Below are positions 37,301 to 49,100 of a stretch of 64,000 bases of DNA, one piece after another. The DNA is from Neospora caninum Liverpool (Eukaryota > Apicomplexa > Conoidasida > Eucoccidiorida > Sarcocystidae). Both the position numbers and the translations under genes were made by a program. The notes under the pieces are model-generated. The model was given only the letters and a program-made list of their open reading frames with translations. It ran no database searches and had not been told where the DNA came from. How positions within the stretch are numbered: the stretch's first letter is position 1; each line of letters begins with the position of its first letter. The DNA is taken from contig NC_018392.1 of the NCBI RefSeq assembly GCF_000208865.1, forward strand, positions 434,001 through 498,000. Reading direction: 5' to 3'.

Positions 37301-40300
37301 GAGGAAGGGGGAGCAGAAATCGCGGCAGGCAAGGACAGGCCAGGAGGGTGAGAAGTCGCCTCGAGTTGAGTAAGACCGGGTCCCGCGGGACACGGGACTG
37401 CACGGTCGCGAGAAGAGAGAGCTGGGTGGCGAGAAGAGGAAACAGGATGCAGGGGTGGAGACAAAGTTCCACATAGAAGGTACGAAGAAGAGAGCGCGCT
37501 CGACAGATGAAGCGTCGAACACGACTGGCTCATGCTGTTCGAAGAGTCCCGAAGGAAGAGATCAGCAACCGCCTCGGAGAAGTGTGGACGCTGAAACGGA
37601 AAGCAAAACCACCAAAAACAAAACTGTTTTCGCCGGTCGACACACAGAGGAATCGATTTTGATATACATATACATGTGACAAGTGTAGAGAAATATAACA
37701 CCATCACCATGCATTTCAAGTTCTAACGTCTCTCTGCGAAAACAAAGACGTGTACACAACTATGCATCTGCGTTACCTTCACCTATACACGTGCACTTGA
37801 ATTCGGTTTCCTTTTCTGCCGCCTCCTACCTGAGGACTCTCGCACCCAAGTCCGAAGACGGCAGGGCGCGGGCCGCCAGCGCCAGGTTCGTCGTAGCGAC
37901 TCAAGAGACTGGGACTGTCGTCCGTTCGGCCACCTGGGCGTCTTTCTGCTGCGCTGCGCAGGGGCTTGGGCGTGGCCATTCGAAGCTGCGAAGTGACACA
38001 TGAGCACAGCATATTTTTATACAAACGAGGAGCGGATCTGAACCGCTGACCTTCGGGTCACGCGCCCGACGAGCCACCAAACTGCTCTCCCCCGCCTTCT
38101 CGTAAGAAAAAGCCAAGAGGGCTTTGAACCCCGTCCCTGTAGTCCGTCGCCACATATACTCTTCCAACTGAGCTGTTGTCTTTAGATAACTTACAAGGCA
38201 GAGACACCCGGAGAGGAAACGCAGTCCCAAGCACACGCGAAAGTGAAGACACGGCGTCCTCCAGCTAATTGGGCACTTGTCTAGACAAACACTTGGGTCT
38301 ACGCACATGCAGATGCACTTGATGCAGAACCTTCAGATGCGCGCTTGTGAAAGCCAGTCGCAACGGCAGCTCCATACAAACATCTGCACAGCTGGGCGGA
38401 AATTCCACCCGAGAAAAACACATGCACACGGAGCCATCTACACAAGAGATCCACGCAGACCTGCGCGCGCGTGCGGATGTACCCCAGCGACATCTACTTC
38501 GGTGTTTAGGAAGAGATCTAGAGCGCACAGACTCACACCTGTACCTACGGCCTGACGTCCCGACGCGTAGACCCAAGCAGTGAGAGATACACCCAACACA
38601 CAACCGCATCAAGGTACACGAGCGGCGACAGAGTCCACAGACTCGCTCCGACGCGCGCTCACGCCCCTCGGTGTCTGTACCACGCGGGAAAGCCTCGGCT
38701 GTCTTCGCCTTTGGCACCAAGACTGTCCCCTGAACTTGTGAGACCAGCGAGCTACAAATACGCCGACTAAAGAGCCCCAATACAGCACCGACAGTGACAT
38801 GACGGAACTGTATATTCTTTTTCTCGAAAGACGTACAGTGTTGCCGTGTTGCGCTCCGCCAGAACGAACAGACGCTTCTGCAGAGGAGTGAAGCGACGCG
38901 CCCTGTTGCTTGGGTCCGAATCCGATCGCGACTGCGTCGTCGCCGAGGTCTGCGCCCAGCGATGCCCCGCATACACCTGCAGGCGACGGGCAGAGGCCGT
39001 GCGGCTGATTCGGAAAAGAGGGCGCGCGATTTTCGTCTACTGTGTGGCGAGCAAAGGCTTTCGGCGAGGACAGCGGAAAAGGCCACGACATTGGCGGACG
39101 CGGTCTCTCTGGTTTCTCTCCGTTTCTCTCTACTTCGAGTTCGCCACTTCTTGCCTTTCTGTCTCCAGTCTCTCCTCTCCTTGCCGCCTCTGTGTTCGTC
39201 GCTCCTCTTGCCTCCTCTTCCGCTTTCACCGCGTGCTGTTGCTTTTCTCCCACCGGCCTGCTTCCGCCTCCAGCCCCGAGGCTGAGGGCGAGGAAGGATA
39301 CAACAGCGGACAGGCTCTGTTGGAGCCCAGAAAAGAGCGCCGGCCGCGGTCGGACGTCCTGAGCTTCTGTCTCCTCCCTCGATACCTGTGTCCCCTCTCT
39401 TGGGAGCCTGCGACTGTCGACTCCACCAGCTTCGACGCCTGGCAGACCCGAGCGGTCATTGAAGAGGGGCTGCGGCGCCACGCGCTTCAACTCGGGTTGT
39501 CCTGATTGATTTGAGGCTACATGTCCCAGACCTGCCGGTCCTCCGGAGAGAAGCCGCGCAGCGATGATTCTCGGAATCTCTCTTCCACCTTTCCGTCTGA
39601 CGCGCCTTCCCGCTGTACCGACAGTCCACACTGGCGGCGCCCAATCCCGAGGGCCGCTCTCTGTCCTCTCTCCCGGCAGGTTGTCGCTCCTGACTGCTCT
39701 CCTACGCACCTCTGCATGGAGTCTGTCTCTCTGAGCACTCTCGGCGTGCAGAGTGGCAGCGACAGGCCGACGAGTTGCTGAACACCTCTGCAGAGAAGAA
39801 AGGAACGAGAAAGGACGAGCGGAAGGAAGACTCTGGCCCGGGAGAGACTGTAGAGCAGGATGTATAGGACTGCTCCATCGTTGCGGCTGAAGGCGAGATA
39901 CGCCGTCGGCATTTGCAGTTCTCTCCACGCGGACTCTGCGTGCTTCTGTGCACGAGGGAACCGTCAACCTCGCTTTCTTCCTCGGTATCTGTTCATCTTC
40001 TTCCGGAAGGTGGCAAGCAAAATCTGGATTTGACCTGCACGGCTGTTCTCTCGACGCCGGCACGGCAGAGGACTCTCCCAAAAGTGAAGGTGGGAAAAGG
40101 TCGCCGTTCGCCGCGGTCCCCACCCCGCTTGCTTGTTCTCTCTGCATGTGGACAGGTGAATGACACGAACCTTGTCCACGCGTGTCTTCCTTCCGCGTCT
40201 CATGCCGACCGCTTGGGAGGGGACAGGAGACAGAGGCCAGTGCGGGGCTTTCGATCCCAAACGGGTTGGGCTGCGACGCCCCATCCAGCTCAGACGAAGG

Positions 40301-41530
40301 CAGCCACGGGCGAGAAGGACTGGCGGAAACAGTCAGTAGCCCCGCCGGCGTCTGGGCTGGACCGGAAGAACGCGGAAGTTGTGTCTTCCATGGAGCCGCG
40401 CCTCTGGAAGCAGCGAGCGGTGGTCTTCCGTGCGAGTACGAAAAACCAAGGGGGCGAGCGCAGTGGACGGGAATGGGAGTCGAAAAACTCGGCTCTGTTT
40501 GCTGCGCACTGCCTGTCTCCTGTCCTTCGGTTTCACGACACCCCTCAACGGGGACACGCCGGACGGCGGAAGACGAAGGCTCGACGTCGCGCCCTGGCCA
40601 CGCCTCGCTCGGTAGGCGTTGCCTTGTCCCGTCACCCGCGGGTTCGGTCCCTGGAGCAGGGGGGATAGGAGCTGCCTGCGACTGAGAAGTCCCCCTTCGG
40701 TACCTGTCCTCACTGCGGCCTTGAGACCGTCGCAGCTCCCTCTCTGTCCTGCGGTGCGTCGAGTGCATGCACACCTGGGTCGCTTCCGAAGCTGTCGGAC
40801 GAGAACTCGTACCTTGCGAGGAGGCCGGCGCACTCGGGTGTCCAAGCAAGGGACGCACTGGCTGCCGCCCCCTGACCGGCCGGGGAGACAGCTGCGACAA
40901 CTTGGGGTCTCCACTTCTCACAGCGCTTTCGCGCGACTTGCCGAGACGGAGCGCCGCTTCAATGGCCTGGGCACGGAGCCTGGAAGCCCGCGTTTCGCGC
41001 GGCTCGGAGAGCAGACGTCTTCGGGGACGAGAGACCGAGCCTGACGCTTCTCGGGAGGCTCCAAAACCGGGAGACGGACGCACAGACGGTGACGCTGATC
41101 GCCGTTCCTTCGTTGCTGGCGCTGACCCGCCGAACCGTGGACGCGAAACCCTTTCGTTTGGTAACCGGTTCTCGAGGGTCGCACGCAGGAAGTCGGCCCG
41201 ACTGTGGTGCCCAGCGGGCGCCGCGGTAGCACACGCCGCGGGATTTTGCGAGTTTCTCAGCGCGGTCCTAGCGACGCGGGGATGTGCTCTAGTGTCGGGC
41301 AGTTTCTCCCCGTCATGAGAACGGAGCTCAGCGGGAGGCGTTTGCGAGAGGACGGCAGCGGAAGACTTTCCCTCTGCCGAGCGAGTCGTCCGCAGCCTCC
41401 CCCGGCTGCTTTGGAACTGCGAAGACGAAGTCGCCGGAAGCGCAGTGCTGGGAAGTGTGTTGAGGGAGAAAAGCGAACTGGAAAGATTCCGCTGACGATT
41501 GGCCTCTCGCTCTGTTCGGAGAGTCGCCAT
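34364..41530 (-). CDS. unrecognised low-complexity protein, about 1,700 residues
   Basis: No family recognised. Model (minus): first exon from ATG 41530 to about 39041, then 37590-35369, 35280-35110, 35004-34792 and 34481-34364 (stop TGA). The last four exons join in phase (908 codons) with GT-AG borders. The first exon is a single frame of about 830 codons that stays open a little upstream of the chosen ATG, which begins MATLRTEREANRQR. Its donor is uncertain: the phase-0 site at 39040 is weak, and small exons may lie in the 1.4-kb intron. The product is Ser/Arg/Pro/Gly-rich and apparently disordered, with no signal peptide or membrane span. The better conserved-looking parts are the last exons (RNTNRARKPLQGW, SEWNIRAGEMAEQM) and the basic end (ERTAKRRKI), which could be a nuclear signal. 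Such charged, low-complexity proteins are common in this lineage. The same-strand intron holds the two tRNA-like sequences listed separately. Confidence 0.5.
38024..38096 (-). pseudogene. degenerate tRNA-like sequence (Met- or Thr-like)
   Basis: A 73-nt cloverleaf closes on the minus strand: acceptor 7 bp (with three G-U pairs), D arm GAGC/GCTC, anticodon arm TCGGG/CCCGA, five-base variable loop, T arm AGCGG/CCGCT. The anticodon loop reads CGCGTGA (nominal anticodon CGT), with G where U33 is invariant. U8 and A58 are also replaced by G. The body GGCTCGTCGGGC...ACCCGAAGGTC resembles tRNA-Met. Perfect arms with lost invariant bases argue for a decayed tRNA. Confidence 0.55.
38110..38182 (-). 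pseudogene. degenerate tRNA-like sequence (Arg-ACG-like)
   Basis: A 73-nt cloverleaf on the minus strand, 13 nt upstream of the other tRNA-like element: acceptor AAGACAA/TTGGCTT (one mismatch), D arm GCTC/GAGT with loop AGTTGGAA, anticodon arm TGTGG/CTACA, loop CGACGGA (nominal anticodon ACG, arginine; U33 is G), T arm with loop TTCAAAG and one mismatch. There are two extra bases between the D and anticodon arms. A T-run follows, as in Pol III terminators. Confidence 0.5.
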
Positions 41531-42862
41531 CGCGAGCCCGCGGGGGGCCGAACACAACGGCGGATGACGATGAAAAACTCTGTTTCCGGGACGCCTTTTT
41601 CGCCCGGATACCGACAGAGAAGAGTTGAACGAAACGCAGACAACAGGTTTAACTTTCTTCAGCAGGAAAACGCTGCGCAGGACGACGATGCCACGCAAAG
41701 CCGCAAGAAACGGGGAGCGGAGATTTGTTGTGCTAGCAAGACAAGCAGCAAGGAGGGGGGCGTTGTCGAGCTCTTGCCAGGGGAGCAACTGGGAGGGAGG
41801 GAGGGGGGGGAAGACTATCTCATCGTTGTCCGCACCGAGGACGGAGATCGACTGCCATCGCTGGGAAAATGCGGGGGCGATTCGTCTGTTTCAGGTTAAC
41901 GCTTTGACAAGCAGAAAACACAGCGACGCGGGCTCCTTTTGGCCCTCGGCGAAAGACAGCAAACTGGCGACTCTCTGTGACGTTCCCACCATGCACACCA
42001 CCCACCGACTACAAGTCGACCGCTATGCAGCTCGGCGTCACAATCGGCGCCTGCAACCGCGCGTGCCGGGCAGATTCAGGTAAGTTGAAAGAGAACATTT
42101 CCTGCTCGCGTGTCTAGATTAATGAAAACCACGCTGAAGTTCTAGATGTGCGGGCACCCGTTGTCCTTTGCCGGGAAGAACAAAGGGCATATACGGGGAC
42201 CCGGGACGCCGGACAGACCACCTTCGCGTCAGCGTGAAGCTCGACAGGCCAGCCGTGTAAGACAAGGATTTCACCATCGAGGGAAAGGGAAAACATTCGA
42301 GGGAAAGAAAGATTACGAAAAAGCAAGGAGGAACCCGCAAACGCCTGCGACGCCTCTTGTGCTTTGACAGAGTGTGCGACGAGACAAAGAAGCGGCAAGC
42401 GGAGAGACGGGAGAAAAGGCAAAGCACAGTTGGATGTAACGTTTGAGACTGGCACACGTCCTTTCCAGTGCTCTCGAAGAAACCAGCATGTGCAAAAGAT
42501 CGAGAACATTGCAAGACGTCTTCCCGAGTCTTTGCTATCTGGTGCGTCCTACTGCAAGACAATGTCAATTCTTTTCTCGGGCGCCCCTGGCCACCTGACA
42601 ACGATCTCTTTGGACTTGAATCTAGAAAGGCGTAGAGGCATGCGTGAAGAATACACCTCAGAAAGTGCAGCTAGGGCCACTGGGGATCCAACGGGATCTT
42701 CTTGAAGCAGAATGGAGACAGGCAGGATGCGTCACGCTGATTTGTGCTTAACTACACCGAGGGTATGTACGATGACCACCGTTTCAATCTCCTAAAGCGA
42801 CAGCTGCTTCCCTGTGGGAAGCTTCACCCTTTTTACAGTAAACGATGAACAAGTTGTTCGGA

Positions 42863-42869
42863 TGCATGC
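42863..42869. promoter_or_regulatory. TGCATGC motif in the divergent promoter region
   Basis: TGCATGC is a known over-represented promoter element in Toxoplasma, thought to be bound by AP2-type factors. It is palindromic at its core and common in this genome, so a chance match is possible. Confidence 0.25.
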
Positions 42870-45385
42870 CGCATGCTTCGGCCGTCCACAAACAGACGAT
42901 CATTGCTCGTGAAGAATCACTCGCGGGGCACAGAGGAGTCAGTCGCGCTTCGCACCCTCTCCATGCTCAACCGTTCGCGGAGCCAGCAGACAAAACAGTG
43001 TGTACCAGCCTTTCTGTTCGTTCTGTACATCAGAGTGCAGCTGTTGAGTTTTACCAAGTTCAAAGGAACTATCTCTCAGCATTACCTTGCGCAACAGCCC
43101 CAAGTCTACCGTACTATGATGGGTGCCCAGCGAAACACGAGGAAATCATCATCCAGAGACCCGCTTCGCTCAGCGAAGAGCGCGTGCATTCCAAATTCGG
43201 GAACCAATTCACATCCAGAACCGTCTACTAGTCGCAGCCTAGCTGCTCAGAGGAGGCCTCACTTCTCTTGAGCCTTTCTCGCTGGCTGTCATCTCCACCC
43301 AAGTCGCGGCTTGAGAGAGTTTCTCTTCTCGCGACCACAGGAGCAATCCTAATCGGAAGTCCCCTCCTGTGCCGATGTCTAGGTACTTTAAGACGATGAA
43401 GGACGTAGATTATTTACGAAAAAGACTATCTAGAGCCCCGGCGTCGCTCCTTACCGAGAGCCCTGCAAAGTTCCCCCGGGACGTTTTTGGCATTCCCTCT
43501 TCTTCTAACTTGCTTTGAGAGCAACACTCAATCAACATTTCATTTGCCCGGAAAACGGTACGAGTCTTCCGCGGCACGGGGCGCGGGCGTTCCGAAGCAC
43601 TTCTGACTACAAGTCGCACCGGCCCGGGGACCCAATCACTTCACACTTTCAGTGGCAATCTTTCCGATGGGGGCAGAAAAGTCCCTCCTGCAACAATTTC
43701 GGCCGCTGCCCTCAGGCGGTTTTGTCCACGGCTGCTACCGGCTTGGCCGTTACGAGCATTCACGCTGTGTGCGCGCCGTGGGGACTTGCGCCGCTCACAG
43801 CCTCGGAGATTTCGCGAAACAGAAACTGTAAAACTGCTCCAGGGGGTTGCTATAGAGGGATGTGCCCCAGGCGGCGGGAAAAAGACTATCCGGTAGCACA
43901 ACCGACAGGACCGCGACCAAGAGTCTCTCGGCTCTTCTTGTTGCGGGCTGTGCCACGAAGGTTCTCGCAGTTGGTGCTAACTAGAGAGATCTTTCGTTCG
44001 ACGCGGAGATTACAGCTTGGGAAGACTGCGTTCTTGTCTGGGATGCCGTTCCCCCCCGAGGTGACATGACTCCGAAAAAGGCGCGGCGATCGCCCGGCGG
44101 CGCGTTGGGTCTTCGATGGTCCACCACGCATTCGCGCGTGTCACCGGGAATCGCTTTTTCACGGTGAAACATGAATGAGTTCTCTGGCGCGGATGCAGGA
44201 CTTTTTTGTGGAACAAAAACGGCAGTCGAAGCGAACACAAGGTTTTTCGCAGGTGTACTGTACTCGCCTGCGATCCCCGGTCCGTTTCCTCTCTCGACTC
44301 TTTTCGATAGCTTTTTTGTATAGCTGTCCCTCCGAGTTCTCGACACCTGTGTCCACCGTTCCGTACACCAGGTATCCGCGGTTTCAGTTTCTGTGCCTTT
44401 GTATGCTTCCTTCGTTGACCGGGAAAGGCCTTTCTCTGTTCCTCCCGATCGATACGTCAGACTTCTTCGCGGACCTTCACGCGTTTCCGTTCACGCGTGC
44501 TGGCTTTCATGAGGCCTGGCAGCGAACGCATGCCCGTGGCTTGTGCTTCTAGCCACCAAGCGAAGACCCCAGCGCTTGTTATCGATGCCGTGTCTCCGGC
44601 CACAGCTTTTTGCCAGGGAATCCTTTCCTTCTCAACCGCGTTTTGTCGGCTCAAGGGAGCGTAAAAATGTGAGGGAGAGGCCTTTCTCTTCAGTTGGCTG
44701 CTCCGCGTAAAGTACACGCGGTTTTCGCGCGCGGTGTGGACTCAAAAGCGACTCAAAATGAGGCGCACCCTCTGGACCGGGCCATGGGCTGCCGCTGTCG
44801 CGATGCCTCCTAGAACGTTTCCGAGCCGCTTGAACTTGTCTCGCTTTTCTAGTCAGATCGGCGTGGATTTTCCGACGCGCTTCGACGCCGTTTCGCGGCT
44901 TCCCATTCGCATGTGTGTCGACTTCTGAGAGCGCTCGCCGACGGCACAGAGCGATTCAAGTGCGACAGCGATTTTGTGTGTACTCTGCTTGCCGACGAAC
45001 CTATAGTACGAGGACTTCAAAGGTTGTGCAGGAGCGGATTCGTTCAGGTTCAAGTGCGATCTCACCCGTAGCCGGTTGCCTTCCCCGACCTCCATCGCTG
45101 TCCATGGCGTGTGTAGCTTCGTCTCTCACCTCGTGCGCTGTCCTTCCCTCCCTGGTTGGCCGCTTTCCCTTCTGCTGAGTCGTTCCATCTGCTTGCATTC
45201 AATGGCTTCATTCGTCCTCGCAAAACATATCGCTCACGGTGCACTGCACTACGACTTCTACGGATCAGATCTCGCCGTTCTCTTCGTGTGTGCGAATCGA
45301 AGGCCTCCGTCCTGTCTCGCCAAAATCGCCTCTCTGTCTCTGGCTCGAGGCGCGGCCCAACTGAAGGAACCGCCTGCCTGCTGGG

Positions 45386-45434
45386 AGAGACGCGTCCATT
45401 ACTCGTCAGTTTGCCCCCGCGGCGTATCGTCTCT
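45386..45434. promoter_or_regulatory. facing pair of WGAGACG heptamers upstream of ICMAP1
   Basis: AGAGACG at 45386-45392 and its reverse complement CGTCTCT at 45428-45434 lie about 740-790 bp before the ICMAP1 start. The (A/T)GAGACG heptamer is an established T. gondii promoter element that works in either orientation. Placement upstream of a gene fits; function is inferred. Confidence 0.35.
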
Positions 45435-46175
45435 CTTCTGTCTTAAGTTACCCTCAACCCGCCAGTGCCTGCTGTATGTCCACTTCCTGCCCGTCGAGAC
45501 CTCAAACGTGTGAGTTCTCTGAATTTCTCAGCTTCTCCTGGTCCTTCATTCTTCGCCGTTTTTCACTTTTAAACGAAGTGAGAACACCCAAGAGCGCTGG
45601 CATTTTCCTTTTCTCCCAGTTTTGTGCATCCACTCTCCGGCGACGGGATTCGCCCCTCCGGCTGTGGCGGGAACCCGTGGGAAGCATTCCTGTGCCACTT
45701 CGTTTCGTCCTGCGATTGTCTCTTTCCTTCCTCGGTCGCTCTCTAGCCTATCTCGGCGTCCAGCTCGCAAGGACCCGTGAAGGACTTTGTGTGTTTTGCC
45801 GGTGCACAGCTTCTTTGTTGCCGAAAGAATAGTCTCCCTCGGCTGTGTACTGTGTGGCCAGTATCGGTCCATTAATCGTAGACTTCTCAAAGAGCCCTGT
45901 CTGTGCTGAGGATCGACGTCGCCCCCGGCACGGATTCTTGCCGACACATTTTCGTCCGATTTCCCCCATCTTAACGACTTCAGATAAAGCGTGCGTTTCG
46001 CCCGCCTCGCGTTTGTTTTCCGCTCCTCGCTTCAGCCCGGTGCTTTCCGTGCTTTCCCCTCTCCGCTCAACCCGCGTCTCGGTTTTCTCTCCCTTCCCTG
46101 TGCGCTTGAGCACGCCTTCCATTTCGCGTTCCTCGCCCCCTTCTTCGCGCCGGGGAGACGCGCGCGTTGTCCAAG

Positions 46176-49100
46176 ATGGCTGACCTGACGCTCGAACCCC
46201 GCGGCGCGTGTGCGTCGCGTTACCTGATGGCCGATCTCGAGGACTTGGATTCCTCTGAGGGCAACAGTTTAGTTCCCTACTCGCGGTTGGGCAAATCGGG
46301 CGCAGACACGAATCTCTATTCGATGACTCCCGACATTTCGAGCCGCTGTGCGGCGTCGCGGGGACTGCTGCGCGACGACTCGAGACCGTCCGGTGGGTTC
46401 GACGATCTGCTTGGGTGTCCGCGGTCCATGTCCCCCGACAAGGATCTTGGTGGCCTCGGGCGTCGCCCAGCGTCGCGCCTGTCCCCCGCCGAGTTGAAAG
46501 CGCAAGTGCGACTGCGGAACATGTGCGGGAAGCCGCTGCGCCCAGACGACGTGCTGGTGACGCGCATCTTGTCGGGGGAGAAGAGCTACTGGGAAGCGCT
46601 GGACGAGATGCGGAATCTGTGTGCGAGCCTCACTGTGGAGAACGAGAAACTCAAGACTGGGAACGCGAAGGCGACGACCAGGGCGTTGGAACTCGAACAG
46701 AAGAGCCGCGCGGAGATCCGGCGACTGCAGACGCTGCAGCGCGTGACGCGGGACGAACTGGAAATGAAGCTCCAGGATTTGACGGCAGAAAACGTCCGGC
46801 TCCGGCAATCTCGAGACGTCCAGAGAGCGCTTCAGGAGCAGAAAGTTCAGATGCAGAAGCAGATCGAGCGGTTCAGGCAGGACAGTGAAGAGAAGGGGCG
46901 GCTGGCGGCGCAGCGCGCACGCGAGCTTCAGCTGTTGAAAGAGGAGACGCAGCGAACCACGGAGACGGCGGAGGCGTTGAAGGGACGGGTCGAGAGCCTC
47001 CAGGCGAAGTTAGCTGAAGCAGTCTCTCAAAAGAATCTCTTGTTGATTCGCGTGAAGAAAGACATTCGCGATATCCAGGACTCGGCGCAGCAGGCGCGAG
47101 AGGCCGTGCTGGCCGAGAAGGCGCGAAGCGAACAACAAGCTGCCGAGGTGGAGAAACACGCGCAGATGCAAATACAGCTGCACGAGCGGAAGATCCGCGA
47201 CCTCCAGCAAACGGTGGCCTCGGAGGAAAGCCAGGGAGAGTATTACCGGCGAAAGTACGAGGAGGCGTCCAAGCAGTTGGCCAAGCTGAAGACGCAGTTC
47301 GACAGCACGCAACACAAGACAGAGACAGACATCGCCTTGAGAGAGCGAAAGGTCCAGGAACTGAGTGAAAGCTTGAATGCGGCGCAGAAGGCCAGAGACC
47401 GCAGCGTGCAGGAACTCAATGCCATGCGCTCCAAGTACAACATTCTGCGGGGCGAACTCGAGAAGGCGGAGCAGAGGCGAAACCACGCGGAACAGGAGGC
47501 TATTCGAGCCGGGGTACGTGTCAGCGAATGCGAGAGAGACCGGGAAGGTCCATCGTAAAAAGTAAAGGAGGGAAAACAGCAAGCCGGAGGACAACACAGG
47601 CACAAAAAAGCGCGGGAGAAGGGGAACGACGGACAGCTGAGGACGCAGGGCCGAGGGGGGGCCGAGCAGAAAAACGGTGGCGGACAGTCAAATGCGAGAG
47701 ACATGCCGAGCAAGAAGAGGGAGAGAAATGCTGCGTCATTGAGTCTCCTCAGGCACCGGATGGCTTTGAGACGCGAGCGCAGCCACACACACAACAGCAA
47801 AAAATGGGGAGGCGGGGTGCATGCGATTTGGATCACCACGCACTCTCACGTACAGAAGCCACAGAAAAGCAAGCGGCTGCCGAGACGCCACTTACACGTA
47901 GCTCTCGACTACCGATAGTGCCTCTACCCTCGAGTCTGTCTCCGCCTGCCTCACATAAAGGGGGGGGCGGGCAGAACATGTTTACGGGAAGTATTCTTTT
48001 TGATGCTTCCAGAAACGCTGGTCTCTGTCCTCGTGTCATCGTGCGCAAGTAGAACGGGTCTTAGTATTCTCCACAAGCTGGAGTACTGGGATCCGCGTGA
48101 TAACTCTGCTCGTCGAGCCGTGTTGGGTGCTCCTTTACTTGTGTGTGTGTGTGTGTCGGCCGTCTACCGCCACCGTACGGACGTGGCTTGACGGTTGCTG
48201 GAGCCCGCAGCGCGTATTCTCTTCCCCTTGAACCCCCGCGAACGCGTCACCTTCGTTTCCTTGCTGACACTGTCAACGCTTGCGGCTCAGTTGCAGCGCA
48301 CGGCCTGGCGGTCTACCAGTGGAAGGGTGGACAACACTGTAGCCTGCGGCGCTCTTTTCCGGGTTTCCGAGAGCCGGCCGTGGTTCGGGGCGGGGGGTGT
48401 GCATGTGTTTCGAACCCCTTCTTCATTCGAGGGGGTTCCTGGCGATTGGGTGCGCGCTTCTCGTTTTGCGTGTCGCGGCTGCCTGCAGGCTCAAGTGGAA
48501 ACGATGGATGTGGGCCGGAGCACACTGGAGACGAAAGTGAGCGAACTTCAGCTGGAGCGATCCGGCCTCCTGGAGAAGCTGCAGCTTGCAGAGCAGGAGG
48601 TGTCCGACCTGCGAGAAGCGAAGAACAAAATCAAAGCTTCTCTGGACCTCGCGTACCAGAAGGAGCAATTCCGGCTCATGGAGGAGAACAGCCGCCTAGG
48701 GACCGACTTAAAGGTCGCCCAGCAACAACTCGAAGCCGTCACGCGACAAAAGGAACAGCTGCAGACTGACGCGGAGCGGCTGCGGGGGGCTGAGGAAGAA
48801 CTACGGGAGTTGCAGGTGGATTTCCTCAAGATGAAAACGACCTTGCAACTGGTGCAGGGTCGACCCTGCGAGAATGCCAAAGTTGTCGCGGACGGAGTCG
48901 TTAGCTCCCTTCGCGCGTACTTGGAACTCAAAAAAGCAACTGAAGTAAGCAGACGTGTGCTCGCGCCCGGGCGCAACCGATTCGGCTCTTGGTTCTTCGA
49001 CGGGGGCGCCGTCCCGAGTCACAGACCCATGGAAACGCTCTCCGTTCCTGCTGTTCTGCCGAGAACTGGTTGCGAGGCAGACCCCCGCAGAGACCTGAGC

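Larger units (their letters stand above)
41531..46175. other. divergent intergenic region upstream of ICMAP1 and of the low-complexity gene
   Basis: About 4.6 kb separates two divergent genes, so it should contain both promoters and the 5-prime UTRs. I see no coding exon. Candidate motifs are a TGCATGC and a facing pair of AGAGACG heptamers, listed separately. Short frames near 43.5-44.5 kb lack domain content. Confidence 0.6.
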
